NCBI GenBank assembly: GCA_024644405.1 | Contig: JAHELC010000005.1 | Coordinates: 1-64,000, forward strand | DNA: 64,000 nucleotides | Direction of reading: 5' to 3' | Origin: Nitrospinaceae bacterium | GTDB lineage: Bacteria; Nitrospinota; Nitrospinia; Nitrospinales; Nitrospinaceae | Shown here: positions 1 through 9,412 of the stretch, piece by piece | How the letters are laid out: every line of letters starts with the position of its first letter | Position numbering within the stretch: the first letter of the stretch is position 1 | Translations under genes and position numbers: made by a program | The notes under the pieces: generated by a model | What the model saw: only the letters and a program-made list of their open reading frames with translations | The model's database searches: none | Told to the model about the DNA's origin: nothing

Positions 1-403
1 TGGGGCAATCCAGAAACAGTCCCATGTGCGAAGCCAGACCCAGGTTGCGGGGATGGGCTATCCCCTGTCCGTCGAAGAAAATCAGTTGGGGTGCGGGGGA
101 TACTTTTTTGAAGAGTTTTAACAGCAAGGGTGCTTCACGAAAGGAGAGCAGGCCGGGAATATAGGGAAACGCGATCTCTCCCTTGATGAAATATTCGTTG
201 ACGATTTCCAGGGTGCGGGCGTCTAAAACCACGATGCCGGCAAAGGCTTCCTTGCTTTTCACGGTCAGGCTGATATCGGCTCCCGCAATCCACTGGGGAG
301 TTCGAAGGCGGTTTTTCTGTTCGATCCGATGTGCCAGTTCCTTTTGGATTTTCAGAGCTTGTTGCGAGGTGACCTTCCAGGGATGGAGGGAGAGAGTTTT
401 CAT
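1..403 (-). CDS. nfi: Endonuclease V (deoxyinosine 3'-endonuclease), 3' part outside window
   Basis: The reading frame runs from an ATG at 403 to the window edge and gives the first 134 residues of endonuclease V, the repair enzyme that nicks DNA one base 3' of deoxyinosine. The motifs line up in order with the family: GADIS with the catalytic Asp at 43, the strand-separating wedge PYIPG at 80-84, SFRE with Glu90, and FFDGQGIAHPR with Asp111. The family is about 220 residues, so roughly the first 60% is present. It is the last visible member of a minus-strand run whose upstream neighbour is the oxidoreductase ending at 426. No oddities are visible in the part present. Confidence 0.9.
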   Translation of the reverse strand, partial: MKTLSLHPWKVTSQQALKIQKELAHRIEQKNRLRTPQWIAGADISLTVKSKEAFAGIVVLDARTLEIVNEYFIKGEIAFPYIPGLLSFREAPLLLKLFKKVSPAPQLIFFDGQGIAHPRNLGLASHMGLFLDCP

Positions 404-425
404 GGGTCGTCACAATAAGGAAGAT

Positions 426-1478
426 TTAACCCGGAGGAATGCTGATACGTTCTCCATCACCATTGAAACTTTCATTGACCGCCTGTGTGAATTTCATGTA
501 TTCCACCCCGGTGGTGAAAGTGGTGTATTCAATATCTTCCAAACCGCGGATGGTGTTGATGAACTCCTCTTCCACCCGCCATTTCCCGGCTTGTTCGGGT
601 GGAATTTGCACTTCATTCAATTCGCCGCCCTGGCCTGTGGACAGGTAGAGTTTACCGTTCATCTCAAAATCCAAATGGAAGAATCCTTTGTCGCCATAAA
701 TTTTAATGGAGGAACTGGTCGGGCGGGTGCTGAATTCATGAAGCAACAGGGAACCCAGGATGCCGTTGGTCATCTTCATCTGAACCGACAAGTAATCGGG
801 AACTTCGACCTCGATTTCCTGGTTGGTTTCGGGGTCAACCGCGCGGTTGTTGATGACTTCGGCATGGGCATCCACCCATTCGGCGGAACCGAACCAGCGT
901 AGGAGGGATTCATAGATGATCCCCAGCGTCATGATGTTGGAACCACTGTATTTTTTATTCCGTCTCCAATGAAGAGTTTCCCCCGGCTGAACCGAGGGAG
1001 GCGCCTGATATTCAAAACGAAAAAAACGCGGCGCGCCTATTTCACCACTATCGAGCATATTGAGCAGGGTGGGGTCGACGTGCAGGGTAAACGGGGAGGG
1101 TACAATCTGTACAACACATTCTGGATGCTTGTAGGAGGTTTGAAGCATGGTTCGTGCTTCGACTTCATCCATAGCCATTCTGGCTTCGCACAGTACATGT
1201 TTGTTTGTCTGCAAAGCTGCACAGGTGGCCTCGCAATGCAGGTAAGGCCAGGTTCCGATGACAATGGCGTCGACGTCTTTGGACTCGACAACTTCCTTCC
1301 AATGGTTTCGAACAGTGGGGATTTTGAATTCGTCAGCAACTTTTTGAGCGGAGGTCGTGGTCCGATTTGCGACTTCTATAATTTGGACCCCTTCAATGGC
1401 CTGGAGTCTCGGAATATGCATTTCCCGGGTATTGGCTCCCGCTCCAATGATGCCGATGCGAATGATTTCAGCCGCCAT
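426..1478 (-). CDS. Gfo/Idh/MocA family NAD(P)-dependent oxidoreductase
   Basis: This 350-residue protein has the two-domain build of the Gfo/Idh/MocA family: an N-terminal Rossmann fold starting with IGIIGAGAN near residue 9, then an alpha/beta substrate domain. Members oxidise or reduce sugars, inositols and related polyols using NAD(P). The usual EKP motif that supplies a catalytic Lys reads CEARMA here (about residue 96), which from memory marks a known subfamily with ARMA in that position. The substrate cannot be read from the sequence. It lies 22 bp upstream of the endonuclease V gene on the same strand and about 100 bp downstream of metK, so co-transcription is possible. Confidence 0.8.
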   Translation of the reverse strand: MAAEIIRIGIIGAGANTREMHIPRLQAIEGVQIIEVANRTTTSAQKVADEFKIPTVRNHWKEVVESKDVDAIVIGTWPYLHCEATCAALQTNKHVLCEARMAMDEVEARTMLQTSYKHPECVVQIVPSPFTLHVDPTLLNMLDSGEIGAPRFFRFEYQAPPSVQPGETLHWRRNKKYSGSNIMTLGIIYESLLRWFGSAEWVDAHAEVINNRAVDPETNQEIEVEVPDYLSVQMKMTNGILGSLLLHEFSTRPTSSSIKIYGDKGFFHLDFEMNGKLYLSTGQGGELNEVQIPPEQAGKWRVEEEFINTIRGLEDIEYTTFTTGVEYMKFTQAVNESFNGDGERISIPPG

Positions 1479-1585
1479 ATCAAATCCTTCATTTTATGAA
1501 AAAAAGTTGTCTCATTAGATCAAAAACCCATATAGACAGCAACCTATTCTTAGCGCCTTTTCAACCAGCTTTTCCTGGAAAAAGG

Positions 1586-2746
1586 TTACAAGCCCGCAGA
1601 TTTTTTCAACTTCGCCGCTTTATCGGTTTGCTCCCAGGTGAACCCTTTTTCTTTTCTGCCGAAATGTCCGTAGGCGGCGGTCTGCTTGAAGCGGGGTTTT
1701 CGGAGATCCAATGATTTCATAATTCCCGCGGGTTTCAGTTCAAAGTGATCCCGGATCAGACCTTCAATGTTTTTTGGATTGATATGGTGCGTGTTAAAAG
1801 TATCGACGAAAATGGAAACGGGATCGGCGACACCGATCGCATACGCCAGTTGCACCTCGCAGCGATCCGCGATTTTGGCGGCCACCAGGTTTTTGGCGAT
1901 GTACCGGGCCATGTAGGCGGCGGAACGGTCGACTTTGGTGGAATCCTTGCCGGAAAAGGCACCCCCTCCGTGGCGGGCAAATCCGCCGTAAGTATCGACT
2001 ATGATTTTTCGTCCCGTCAAACCACAATCCCCCTGTGGGCCGCCAATGACAAAACGGCCGGTGGGATTGATATGGGTTTTCATTTTTTTGGATTGAAAAC
2101 TTTTTGGAATCACTTTTTGAATGACTTCTTCAATGATTCCCGAGCGGATACTCTTGTTGGAAGCGTCGGGATCATGTTGAGAAGAGATCACAACGGTATC
2201 GATACAAATCGGTTTGCCTTTCTCATAGCGTACCGAAACCTGTGATTTGCTGTCCGGCCGAAGAAAGGGCAAAATCCCCTTTTTGCGGACATCGGCCAGT
2301 TTCTTGACCAGTTTGTGGGCGTACACGATGGGAGCGGGCATCAATTCCTTGGTTTCATTGGAAGCGTAACCGAACATCATCCCCTGGTCGCCGGCACCCT
2401 GTTCATGCTGGTCGTCATCCACCCCCTGTGAGATGTCCTGGGATTGCTCGTCGAGGGTGACCATCACCCCGCAGGTCTGGTAATCAAACCCCATGTCGGA
2501 GTGCGTGTAGCCGATTTCCTTGATAGTTTGTCGGGCTATTTTCGGGATTTCCACGTACGCCTTGGTGGTGACTTCACCGGATATCACGACAAGGCCGGTG
2601 GTGACCAATGTTTCACAGGCGACACGGGAATAAGGGTCTTGTTTTAGGAGTGCGTCAAGAATGGAATCCGAAATCTGATCCGAGATTTTATCGGGATGTC
2701 CCTCGGAAACGGATTCGGAAGTAAATAAGTAATTGCCTGAGCTCAT
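1586..2746 (-). CDS. metK: S-adenosylmethionine synthetase
   Basis: The 386-residue protein makes S-adenosylmethionine from methionine and ATP in the cytoplasm. Family signatures are all present: [12 protein letters not shown] near residue 16, the hexapeptide-type signature [12 protein letters not shown] near residue 116, and the second signature GGGAFSGKD near residue 260, with the conserved phosphate-binding residues around them. Length is normal. The start is supported by a TAAGG ribosome site about 8 bp upstream of ATG 2746. The gene stands alone between the oxidoreductase and ptsI. Its product is the precursor of the S-adenosylhomocysteine cleaved by AhcY (52345-53652). I looked for a SAM riboswitch in the 100 bp upstream and saw none. 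Confidence 0.97.
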   Translation of the reverse strand: MSSGNYLFTSESVSEGHPDKISDQISDSILDALLKQDPYSRVACETLVTTGLVVISGEVTTKAYVEIPKIARQTIKEIGYTHSDMGFDYQTCGVMVTLDEQSQDISQGVDDDQHEQGAGDQGMMFGYASNETKELMPAPIVYAHKLVKKLADVRKKGILPFLRPDSKSQVSVRYEKGKPICIDTVVISSQHDPDASNKSIRSGIIEEVIQKVIPKSFQSKKMKTHINPTGRFVIGGPQGDCGLTGRKIIVDTYGGFARHGGGAFSGKDSTKVDRSAAYMARYIAKNLVAAKIADRCEVQLAYAIGVADPVSIFVDTFNTHHINPKNIEGLIRDHFELKPAGIMKSLDLRKPRFKQTAAYGHFGRKEKGFTWEQTDKAAKLKKSAGL

Positions 2747-2846
2747 AGAAGCTTACCTTATTTGAGTGTGAGAAAGTTCAAAGCGTATTCAGAAATTTTA
2801 TTACTTGAAAAGAAGTTTTTCACCGACCCGGTGAGCCGGTTACCAG

Positions 2847-4613
2847 TTATTCCTTCTTTTCGTCAAAAACCAGGTCTCGGTCGAAATCAGATGGGAAACG
2901 GCTACGCATTTCATTTTTGATAAATCGGTTGATCTCCTCAGAGGTGGACAGGCTCAAGGCGTGCTCGGCTAATTCACGGGCTTCCTTCAATGTCATTTTT
3001 CTTAGAATTTTTTTCACTTTGGGTATGGAATGAGGTTCCATGCTTAATTCATGAACCTTGCCCAGACCCAAAAGCAAAAAGGTGGCCATGGGATCGCCTC
3101 CCAATTCGCCGCAAATGGAGACAGGTTTTCCCATGTTCTCGGCGACCACGAAAATGCTTCTCAAGATTTTCAGAACCGAGGGGTGAAAAGGCTGATAGAG
3201 GTGGGCAACGTTTTCATTGATGCGGTCCACCGCCAGAACATATTGTATCAAATCGTTGGTGCCTATGCTGATATAGTCGACTATTTCCAATATGCGGTCG
3301 ACGATGAGAGCCGCGGACGGAGTTTCTATCATGGCTCCCACAGGAATGTCCTCCTGGAAGGGAATCTGTGCGTTTCTCAGTTCTTCCTTCGCTTTTTCCA
3401 GGTAACCGTTGGCTTCAACGATTTCCTCTACACTGGAGACCATAGGATAAAGGATTTTTGTTTTTCCGTAAAGGCTTGCCCTTAATATTCCCTTCAATTG
3501 GTTCATCAGAAGCTCGGGTTGCGCCAGTGACAGACGGATACCCCTCAAGCCCAGTGCCGGATTGTCCTCCGGGGTGTTGTTGATTTTCGAAAGTTGTTTG
3601 TCGGCGCCGATGTCCAGGGTACGGATCACCACCGGGTAAGGCTCCATGGCCTGCACGACTTTTTTAAAGTTGGCATACAAATCGTTTTCGGTGGGCAGTG
3701 AGTTGGAAGCCAGATACAAAAATTCCGTCCGGTAGAGGCCGATGCCTTCGCCCCCGTATTTACGGATGGATTTTGCTTCGTGGATGGTTTCGATATTAGC
3801 CATCAGCTGAACCTTCTCTCCGTCCAGCGTTTCCGCTTCCAGGCCAATGTCTTTTAATAAGGTTTTTTCATACCGCTGGTAATTTTTCTGCTTTTTCTGA
3901 TAATGACTTAATTGTTCTTTGTCAGGATCGATAATCACCTCACCCTGAATACCGTCGATAATCACGGTATCACCGGAATTGACGAACTCGGTGAGATTGC
4001 CCAGGCCGACGACTGCCGGTATGCCCAGAGCGGAAGCGAAAATGCCAACGTGTGAAGTTTTACCGCCCACTTCGGTGGCCATCCCCTGGATAAAATTTTT
4101 GGACATCAAGATGGTATCCGAGGGGCTCAACTCGTGGGTGATGATCACGACCGGTTCGTCGATATCCGCCAGGCTTTCCTGATGGTGGCCGATCAGGTTC
4201 TTGATGACGCCGTGGACCACCAGGTCCAGATCATCTTTTTTGCCTTTAAGGTATTCATCGTTGATGTTATTGAAGAGGTTGGTGAATTTTTCGAGGGTAA
4301 CCGTCAGGGCCCATTCGGCGTTGGAACGCTCCCGCTTGATGGTTTCGATGGTTTCGTTGACGAGTATGTCGTCTTCCAGCAGCAGGGTGTAGGTATCGAG
4401 GATGATGGCGTACTTGTCGGCGATGGAGCTGGCCCTTTGCTTGATGTCCTTCATCTGAGCCTTGGACATGGCAATCGCTTCGCGCAGGCGCTTAATCTCA
4501 TTTTCAATATCCTTCTCAGGAATACTGCGCTTGATGACGCACACCTTGGATCGGTCAAGCAGATAGGCTTTACCGATGGCCACTCCACTGGATACGGCAA
4601 TTCCGGAATACAC
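2847..4613 (-). CDS. ptsI: PTS enzyme I (phosphoenolpyruvate-protein phosphotransferase)
   Basis: Enzyme I takes phosphate from phosphoenolpyruvate and passes it to HPr-type carriers. The 588-residue protein has the full family build: an N-terminal HPr-binding and phosphohistidine part with GGKTSHVG (active His188), and a C-terminal PEP-binding barrel with GLYRTEFLYL, AMIETPSA, SIGTNDLIQY and the catalytic Cys501 in SICGELGGDP. It lacks the GAF domain of PtsP (enzyme I-Ntr), so it is a PtsI-type enzyme. It sits 46 bp downstream of ptsN, suggesting that it feeds the regulatory rather than a sugar-transporting branch. No HPr gene and no sugar permease is in the window. Confidence 0.93.
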   Translation of the reverse strand: MYSGIAVSSGVAIGKAYLLDRSKVCVIKRSIPEKDIENEIKRLREAIAMSKAQMKDIKQRASSIADKYAIILDTYTLLLEDDILVNETIETIKRERSNAEWALTVTLEKFTNLFNNINDEYLKGKKDDLDLVVHGVIKNLIGHHQESLADIDEPVVIITHELSPSDTILMSKNFIQGMATEVGGKTSHVGIFASALGIPAVVGLGNLTEFVNSGDTVIIDGIQGEVIIDPDKEQLSHYQKKQKNYQRYEKTLLKDIGLEAETLDGEKVQLMANIETIHEAKSIRKYGGEGIGLYRTEFLYLASNSLPTENDLYANFKKVVQAMEPYPVVIRTLDIGADKQLSKINNTPEDNPALGLRGIRLSLAQPELLMNQLKGILRASLYGKTKILYPMVSSVEEIVEANGYLEKAKEELRNAQIPFQEDIPVGAMIETPSAALIVDRILEIVDYISIGTNDLIQYVLAVDRINENVAHLYQPFHPSVLKILRSIFVVAENMGKPVSICGELGGDPMATFLLLGLGKVHELSMEPHSIPKVKKILRKMTLKEARELAEHALSLSTSEEINRFIKNEMRSRFPSDFDRDLVFDEKKE

Positions 4614-4659
4614 GAAACTCTCTCAGAAAAAGTGAATAATCCGCCAATGCCCGGCGGGT

Positions 4660-5124
4660 CTAGCTGATACTGGAATCTTCTTCCACAATCAAAGAATGAA
4701 TGGTATGGGCGTCCTCCGCCGCTAAAATATTTTCGCGCAGGGACGGGTTTTTAAATAACCGTGCGATCTTGGCCAGAGCTTTCAAGTGCAACCCGGTCGA
4801 TCCGGGGGGAGCCAGGAGCAGGAAAATGAAATGGACGGGTTTGCGGTCCAGGGATTGGAATTCGACGCCTTGCCGGGACCGGGCGAACACCGTGAAAATC
4901 TGCTCAACACCCTCGTATTTGGCGTGGGGAATGGCCATGTTGTCGCCGATTCCCGTGCTTCCCAATTGTTCCCGTTCCAAAAGTGACTGAAGCAGTTTCC
5001 CGTGATCCGGAATGGCTCCCTTGTGTTCCAAAAAAAGAGAAACTTCGCTTAAAGCTCCTTCTTTGTCACCGGCTTCCAGATCCGCGATGATGTAATCCTC
5101 TTTAAGTATATCGCTGATTTTCAT
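4660..5124 (-). CDS. ptsN: PTS IIA component, EIIA-Ntr type
   Basis: This 154-residue protein is a PTS fructose/mannitol-type IIA domain (PTS_EIIA_2). The phosphate-accepting His67 lies in DNMAIPHAKYEG, and the GSTGIG segment just before it is typical. In proteobacteria PtsN acts as a regulator of potassium transport, nitrogen and envelope stress rather than in sugar uptake, and is encoded beside rpoN and hpf as here. It is 56 bp downstream of hpf and 46 bp upstream of ptsI on the same strand. ATG 5124 follows a weak upstream Shine-Dalgarno sequence. The physiological target in this organism is unknown. Confidence 0.92.
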   Translation of the reverse strand: MKISDILKEDYIIADLEAGDKEGALSEVSLFLEHKGAIPDHGKLLQSLLEREQLGSTGIGDNMAIPHAKYEGVEQIFTVFARSRQGVEFQSLDRKPVHFIFLLLAPPGSTGLHLKALAKIARLFKNPSLRENILAAEDAHTIHSLIVEEDSSIS

Positions 5125-5180
5125 GAAAGAATCTGGCCGGTAGAATAATTATTGAAAGGAAAAGGCGGTTAATTAATGGA

Positions 5181-5510
5181 TCAATCGATCTGCTTGTCTT
5201 TTTCTGCGACATTCTGTTTTATTTTGAGAGTTTTGGAACGGTCTTTATGTTTTTTGAGCTGTTTTTCCGCCTTCTCCACGGCATCATCCATAGCGGTGTA
5301 GAGATCATTGGTTTCGGATTCCCCATGTACGGTATATCCTTTATCCTTGACAGTGACTTCTGCGAAATGCCGGTGCTTTTCGACGGTTAGAGCGACGTGA
5401 ACATCTGCGGACTCGGGCAGACTTTTCAGGGACTTCTCGATTTTCTTGTGTAAGTGATCCTCGATCGCTTGTGTCACCTTTATTTTTATTCCTGCGACCG
5501 TCAATTTCAT
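5181..5510 (-). CDS. hpf: Ribosome hibernation promoting factor, short form
   Basis: The 109-residue protein belongs to the HPF/YfiA (sigma-54 modulation protein) family. It binds the small ribosomal subunit in the mRNA/tRNA channel and promotes inactive ribosome dimers in slow growth. The family pattern is clear: a beta-strand start (MKLTVAGIKIKVTQAIEDHL), the HVALTVEKHRHFAEVTVK segment, a DLYTAMDDAVEKAEKQLKKHK helix, and a basic tail. It lacks the C-terminal dimerisation domain of long HPF, so it is the short type. It lies between rpoN and ptsN, its conserved position in many Gram-negative genomes. A GGAGAG ribosome site precedes ATG 5510. Confidence 0.93.
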   Translation of the reverse strand: MKLTVAGIKIKVTQAIEDHLHKKIEKSLKSLPESADVHVALTVEKHRHFAEVTVKDKGYTVHGESETNDLYTAMDDAVEKAEKQLKKHKDRSKTLKIKQNVAEKDKQID

Positions 5511-5595
5511 GAGGGCTCTCTCCTAAAATACAGGTTAATCGGGGGGCTAAAGAGTAGCTTGGTCCATCAAAAATTTCAAGGGGGTAAAGAGTGGA

Positions 5596-7041
5596 TCAAT
5601 AAATTTTTTTCCGTTTGCTGGCGGGGAGGATATTCAGTTCTTTCCGGTATTTAGTCACTGTTCGCCGGGCGATTTTGGCGTTTCGTTTGACTAAAGCTTC
5701 CACCATCTCGTCGTCGGTCAGGGGTTTCAAGGGGTCCTCCGACTTGATGATTTCCTGGATCATGTTTTTGACCCGGACGGAGGACATGTCGTTATTTCCG
5801 ATATATGATTTGATACCGCTGTGGAAAAAGAACTTGAGTTCAAAGATGCCTTGGTGCGTATCGATGTATTTATTGGTGGTGATCCGGCTTACAGTGGATT
5901 CGTGCATTTCGATATCCCGTGCCACATCCTTCAGGACCATGGGTTTGAGGTGCGACAAGCCATGTTCCAGAAACTCGGTCTGCAGTTTGACGATGCTTTT
6001 CCCGACTTTGTAAATCGTTTCCCGTCTCTTGTCGATGCTCTTGATTAAAAACTCAGCGGCTTGGTGCTTCTTTTTGAGGTATTCCTTGGTTTTGGGTTCT
6101 GACGTGCTTTTCAGGAGATGATGGTAATAAGGGCTGATCTTGACATTGGGAAGACCGTCATCGTTCAACACCACATCATACCCTTCATCCGTCTTCACCA
6201 CCACCAGGTCGGGGATGACGTAGTCGATGCCCTCGGAACTGAACTGAAGACCCGGTTTGGGATCGAAGGTTTTGATGGTGCTCACTCCGGCGATCACTTC
6301 TTCCACCGATATTTTGAGTTCGGAGGCTATTTTCTGATAGTATCTTTCGTTCAGGCGTTCAAGATAATTTTCGATCAGGTTTTCCACCAGAGGCAGACGC
6401 TCCGGCAATGCTTTAGCCTGGGTTAAAAGGCATTCCTTCAGGGTTCGCGCGCCCACGCCGCTCGGCTCAAACGTTTGAATAATTTTAAGGATCCTTAATA
6501 CATCTTCTTCAGCAGCCTGGCTGATTTCCGCAATTTCTCCCAGCTCGGCAATGCAATACCCGTCATTTTGAATATTGCCGATAATGCTGGATCCGATGAA
6601 TTTATCCAAATCCTCATCCACCGTAAGGTTCAACTGCCACATCAGGTGATCGGCCAGGGTGGGTTCTTTCTTGTAGGTCGCTTCAATGGAAGGTCTTTCC
6701 GTATAGTTGTCTGCAGAACTTCCCTGTGACAGATTGTCCTGGATATAATTGTCCCAATCCTGCTCATATTCGAGCGGGTCATTCTCTTTTTCGGAAGCGG
6801 GTTCTTCCTGAGTTTGGCCGATGGAATCGAGGGATGGGTCCTCAGGGTTTTCCTGTTTTGGTTCCAGCTCCTCTTCTTCTTCGAGGATTTCTTCCAGGAT
6901 GGGGTTTTCCACCATTTCCTGATGCACCACCTGGGCCAGTTCGAGGCGTGAAAGCTGGAGAAGCTTGATCGCCTGCTGCAACATGGGCGTCGGCACCAGC
7001 CGCATCTCCTGCTTGAAATTTAATTTCATCTCCATTGCCAT
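5596..7041 (-). CDS. rpoN: RNA polymerase sigma-54 factor
   Basis: Sigma-54 directs RNA polymerase to -24/-12 promoters and needs an ATP-driven activator. The protein has the N-terminal Gln/Leu-rich activator-interacting region (TPMLQQAIKLLQLSRLEL), an acidic region II (about residues 50-110), the core-binding domain, and at the C-terminus the RpoN box variant ARRTVTKYRKEL that reads the -24 element. I place the start at ATG 7041 (481 residues); ATGs at 7035 and 7029 and a GTG at 7053 are also in frame and no strong ribosome site decides between them. It is 28 bp downstream of lptB. A cognate activator (54160-56988) and promoter (57231-57247) lie elsewhere in the window. Confidence 0.95.
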   Translation of the reverse strand: MAMEMKLNFKQEMRLVPTPMLQQAIKLLQLSRLELAQVVHQEMVENPILEEILEEEEELEPKQENPEDPSLDSIGQTQEEPASEKENDPLEYEQDWDNYIQDNLSQGSSADNYTERPSIEATYKKEPTLADHLMWQLNLTVDEDLDKFIGSSIIGNIQNDGYCIAELGEIAEISQAAEEDVLRILKIIQTFEPSGVGARTLKECLLTQAKALPERLPLVENLIENYLERLNERYYQKIASELKISVEEVIAGVSTIKTFDPKPGLQFSSEGIDYVIPDLVVVKTDEGYDVVLNDDGLPNVKISPYYHHLLKSTSEPKTKEYLKKKHQAAEFLIKSIDKRRETIYKVGKSIVKLQTEFLEHGLSHLKPMVLKDVARDIEMHESTVSRITTNKYIDTHQGIFELKFFFHSGIKSYIGNNDMSSVRVKNMIQEIIKSEDPLKPLTDDEMVEALVKRNAKIARRTVTKYRKELNILPASKRKKIY

Positions 7042-7069
7042 GGGCAATCTCACAACTCAAAAGAACGGT

Positions 7070-7792
7070 TTAAAAAGTAAATTCTTCCCCCAAATAGGTT
7101 TGTCTCACCTTGGGATCATTGGCGATGGTATCAGGGTCACCGGCCGCGATGATCTTGCCTTCGCTGATGATATAGGCGTGGTCCGTGATACTTAAGGTCT
7201 CGCGGACATTGTGGTCCGTGATCAACACGCCGATCCCTTTGGTTTTCAACTTCTGCACGATCGATTGAATATCCGACACGGCGATCGGATCAATCCCGGC
7301 AAAAGGTTCATCCAGTAATATGAATGCGGGCGAAGTTGCCAAGGCTCTGCTGATTTCGACCCTCCGTCTTTCGCCCCCGGAAAGTGAAAATCCCTTAGCC
7401 TCCCGAATATGCTCAATATTAAATTCATCCAGTAAGGAACGAACCCGTTTGATCTTCGCCTTAAGGGGAATTTTCTGGGGTTCCAATACTGCCAGAATAT
7501 TTTCTTCAACCGTTAATTTTCGGAAAATGGACGGCTCCTGGGGAAGGTAACTGATTCCTCTCTGCGCCCTCATATACATAGGGTAAGCGGTCACATCTTC
7601 CTGGTCTAGCAAAACTTGGCCCAAATCCGGCCGGGTCAGGCCCACAACCATATAAAATGTGGTGGTTTTGCCGGCACCGTTCGGTCCCAGCAGGCCGACG
7701 ATTTCACCCTGCCGCACCTCGATACTGACCCGGTTGACCACCCGCCGGTTTTTATAGGCCTTGACCAGCTTGTTCGTTTTGAGACTTTGCAC
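7070..7792 (-). CDS. lptB: LPS export ABC transporter ATP-binding protein LptB
   Basis: LptB is the ATPase that, with LptF and LptG, pulls lipopolysaccharide from the inner membrane. The 240-residue protein carries Walker [14 protein letters not shown] near residue 36, the Q-loop at PQEP, the ABC signature [11 protein letters not shown], and Walker [13 protein letters not shown] followed by the switch His in ITDHNVRE. The FAGIDP and DHNVRETL sequences are characteristic of LptB rather than of amino-acid ABC ATPases. It lies directly downstream of lptA and upstream of rpoN, the common gene order. lptF and lptG are not in the window. Confidence 0.95.
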   Translation of the reverse strand: MQSLKTNKLVKAYKNRRVVNRVSIEVRQGEIVGLLGPNGAGKTTTFYMVVGLTRPDLGQVLLDQEDVTAYPMYMRAQRGISYLPQEPSIFRKLTVEENILAVLEPQKIPLKAKIKRVRSLLDEFNIEHIREAKGFSLSGGERRRVEISRALATSPAFILLDEPFAGIDPIAVSDIQSIVQKLKTKGIGVLITDHNVRETLSITDHAYIISEGKIIAAGDPDTIANDPKVRQTYLGEEFTF

Positions 7793-7838
7793 AGTTTTTG
7801 ATAGGGAGACGGCCTTGAGTTTTGCCGTATGGGATCGG

Positions 7839-8405
7839 TTATTTTTTCTTTTCTGGAGGCGGGTTCCTGGGTTTGAGTACCAGCCTTACCTGGCCTTCCA
7901 CCTTGAACAGGTCTTTCTCCAGTACAAATATCATTTTTTTGCCCCGGATAATGTTTTCCCCTTCCCAGGCAATGGCATTGGGTTCCCCGGTAATAATAAT
8001 AATCTGTTTTTTATTATCATAATGCGCGCGGTCACCCTTGGCCCGGCGGTCTCCCTTCTTAATATCCACATTGCCGATCGCAATTATCTTGTCCAGGTCC
8101 TGACTTGCCTGGCTGACATCGTCAGTGGCCTTTTTCCGGTCTACCTTGCTTTCAGGATTGGCATACACCTCCAGGATATCGGATTTTATGATCAGATCTC
8201 CCCAAGTGCTCAATACATTTCCAGTAAAAATGAACTTCTTGCCTTCATTTTCCGACCGCAATTTTTCAGATTTAATTTCTATGGGTTGCCTCTCCTGCTC
8301 GTTTTTCAAGGATTTCTTGGCTTTTGCAGACAAGGCATTCGTCGGGTTTATTCCCAGGAGAAAAAGACCGACCAAGAATAAGATTAGGGGGTTGAGGTTG
8401 CGCAA
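7839..8405 (-). CDS. lptA: LPS transport periplasmic protein LptA
   Basis: LptA forms the periplasmic beta-jellyroll bridge that carries LPS to the outer membrane. I place the start at TTG 8405 (188 residues): it follows AAAGGA by 7 bp and avoids the long overlap with lptC that the upstream in-frame ATG at 8489 would need. From this start the protein has a signal peptide (hydrophobic [12 protein letters not shown], likely cut after the NALSA region) and an OstA-like domain with the repeated strand pattern ([47 protein letters not shown]). The tail is Pro/Lys-rich. The gene is 16 bp downstream of lptC. Confidence 0.88.
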   Translation of the reverse strand: MRNLNPLILFLVGLFLLGINPTNALSAKAKKSLKNEQERQPIEIKSEKLRSENEGKKFIFTGNVLSTWGDLIIKSDILEVYANPESKVDRKKATDDVSQASQDLDKIIAIGNVDIKKGDRRAKGDRAHYDNKKQIIIITGEPNAIAWEGENIIRGKKMIFVLEKDLFKVEGQVRLVLKPRNPPPEKKK

Positions 8406-8421
8406 GGGTTGTGTCCTTTGT

Positions 8422-8862
8422 TTATTTGTTGTCGGGTTCTTTGGATGCTTCACTCGATTTTTGAAATTGACCGAAAAAGTTGTCGGCATCCGCCTTAAAT
8501 TTCACATTTCCCTCCAACTGAATGTCTTTGGTTTCGCGGTTGATGGTGCCGGTATCGGCGGATATTGTGGATTTCCGATTTTTGTCGGCATTCAAAGTGA
8601 CATTCACCTCGGTCAGAATAATTTTGCTCTCCTCATTCTTTACCTTCGCTTCTTTTGCTTTGATCTCCCAATCCTTAGCCCCAGAAACCTCATGTGTTAC
8701 TTTAAAGTTCTCGATTTCGATATCAACATTCTTGCTCATCGTTTTCAGGATTTCCACAGGTAAAGCCTCTTTATTCAGCGACTTGATCAAGCTATACACG
8801 GATACGGTCATCAAGAGAAGAATCAATCCCAATAGAATTTTTCTAATATTATTTGTTTGCAT
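8422..8862 (-). CDS. lptC: LPS export system protein LptC
   Basis: LptC is the inner-membrane-anchored partner that hands LPS from LptB2FG to LptA. The 146-residue protein has one membrane segment at about residues 8-25 (KILLGLILLLMTVSVYSLI) followed by a periplasmic LptC-type beta domain with strands such as ENFKVTHEVSGAKDWEIKAKEAKV and STISADTGTINRETKDIQLEGNV. Length and build are ordinary for the family. It is the first gene of the lptC-lptA-lptB-rpoN-hpf-ptsN-ptsI run and lies 61 bp downstream of tsaE. Confidence 0.88.
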   Translation of the reverse strand: MQTNNIRKILLGLILLLMTVSVYSLIKSLNKEALPVEILKTMSKNVDIEIENFKVTHEVSGAKDWEIKAKEAKVKNEESKIILTEVNVTLNADKNRKSTISADTGTINRETKDIQLEGNVKFKADADNFFGQFQKSSEASKEPDNK

Positions 8863-8923
8863 AGGGAAGCTTTCTGGGGGTATGCAAAGTGTGTACCAAT
8901 TTGGATTTTGCCATAATGCACAT

Positions 8924-9412
8924 TTAATGTAAAGTGAAAATGGGGTGTCCAGCGGACCCTAAATTTCTGGTTTTTAAGTCAAATTTTCGGGATTCCTCCT
9001 CTTCTATTGTAATGTGGATTTCTATCCATCGATCAATGCCCAGCAGGGGGATGGAGGTGTCTTCACGGGCAAATAATTTTTCCGCCCATTCAACGATCGA
9101 TACGCTCTCACTTGAAAAAACCTCCTCCAAACCCAGGTCCTCCAATTCCCGGGAAGAGGCAATCCGGTACAGATCGATATGAAACACAGGGACCCAGCCC
9201 CGGTACTCGTTCACCAGGGTGAAGGTTGGGCTTCGAACGTATTCTTTCCTGGAGACTCCCAGACCCCGTGCGATACCCTGGGTCAGGGTGGTTTTACCGG
9301 CACCCAGGTCTCCGTACAGGAAGAGGATATCCCCAGCTTCCAGATGCAGTCCTATTTTCTCTCCCAGGATCAGCGTGTCTCCGGGGGAATGGGTTTCAAA
9401 CTGTCTGTTCAA
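8924..9412 (-). CDS. tsaE: tRNA threonylcarbamoyladenosine biosynthesis ATPase TsaE
   Basis: TsaE is the small ATPase that works with TsaB and TsaD to place the t6A modification at position 37 of ANN-decoding tRNAs. The 162-residue protein has a Walker A GDLGAGKTTLTQGIARGLG with Lys40, the SPTFTLVNEY segment, and the FHIDLYR and SVSIVEWAEK segments that define the family. It starts with TTG at 9412, which overlaps the stop of the upstream gene (TTGA), implying translational coupling. Partners TsaB, TsaC and TsaD are not in the window. Confidence 0.94.
   Translation of the reverse strand: MNRQFETHSPGDTLILGEKIGLHLEAGDILFLYGDLGAGKTTLTQGIARGLGVSRKEYVRSPTFTLVNEYRGWVPVFHIDLYRIASSRELEDLGLEEVFSSESVSIVEWAEKLFAREDTSIPLLGIDRWIEIHITIEEEESRKFDLKTRNLGSAGHPIFTLH

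Noticed and set aside
183-902. 239-codon plus-strand frame
   Set aside because: It is the antisense shadow of endonuclease V and the oxidoreductase, both with clear motifs.
2821-2846. Hairpin TCACCG-GGT-CGGTGA after ptsI as a terminator
   Set aside because: The 6-bp stem has no T run on the minus strand, so it is not a convincing terminator.
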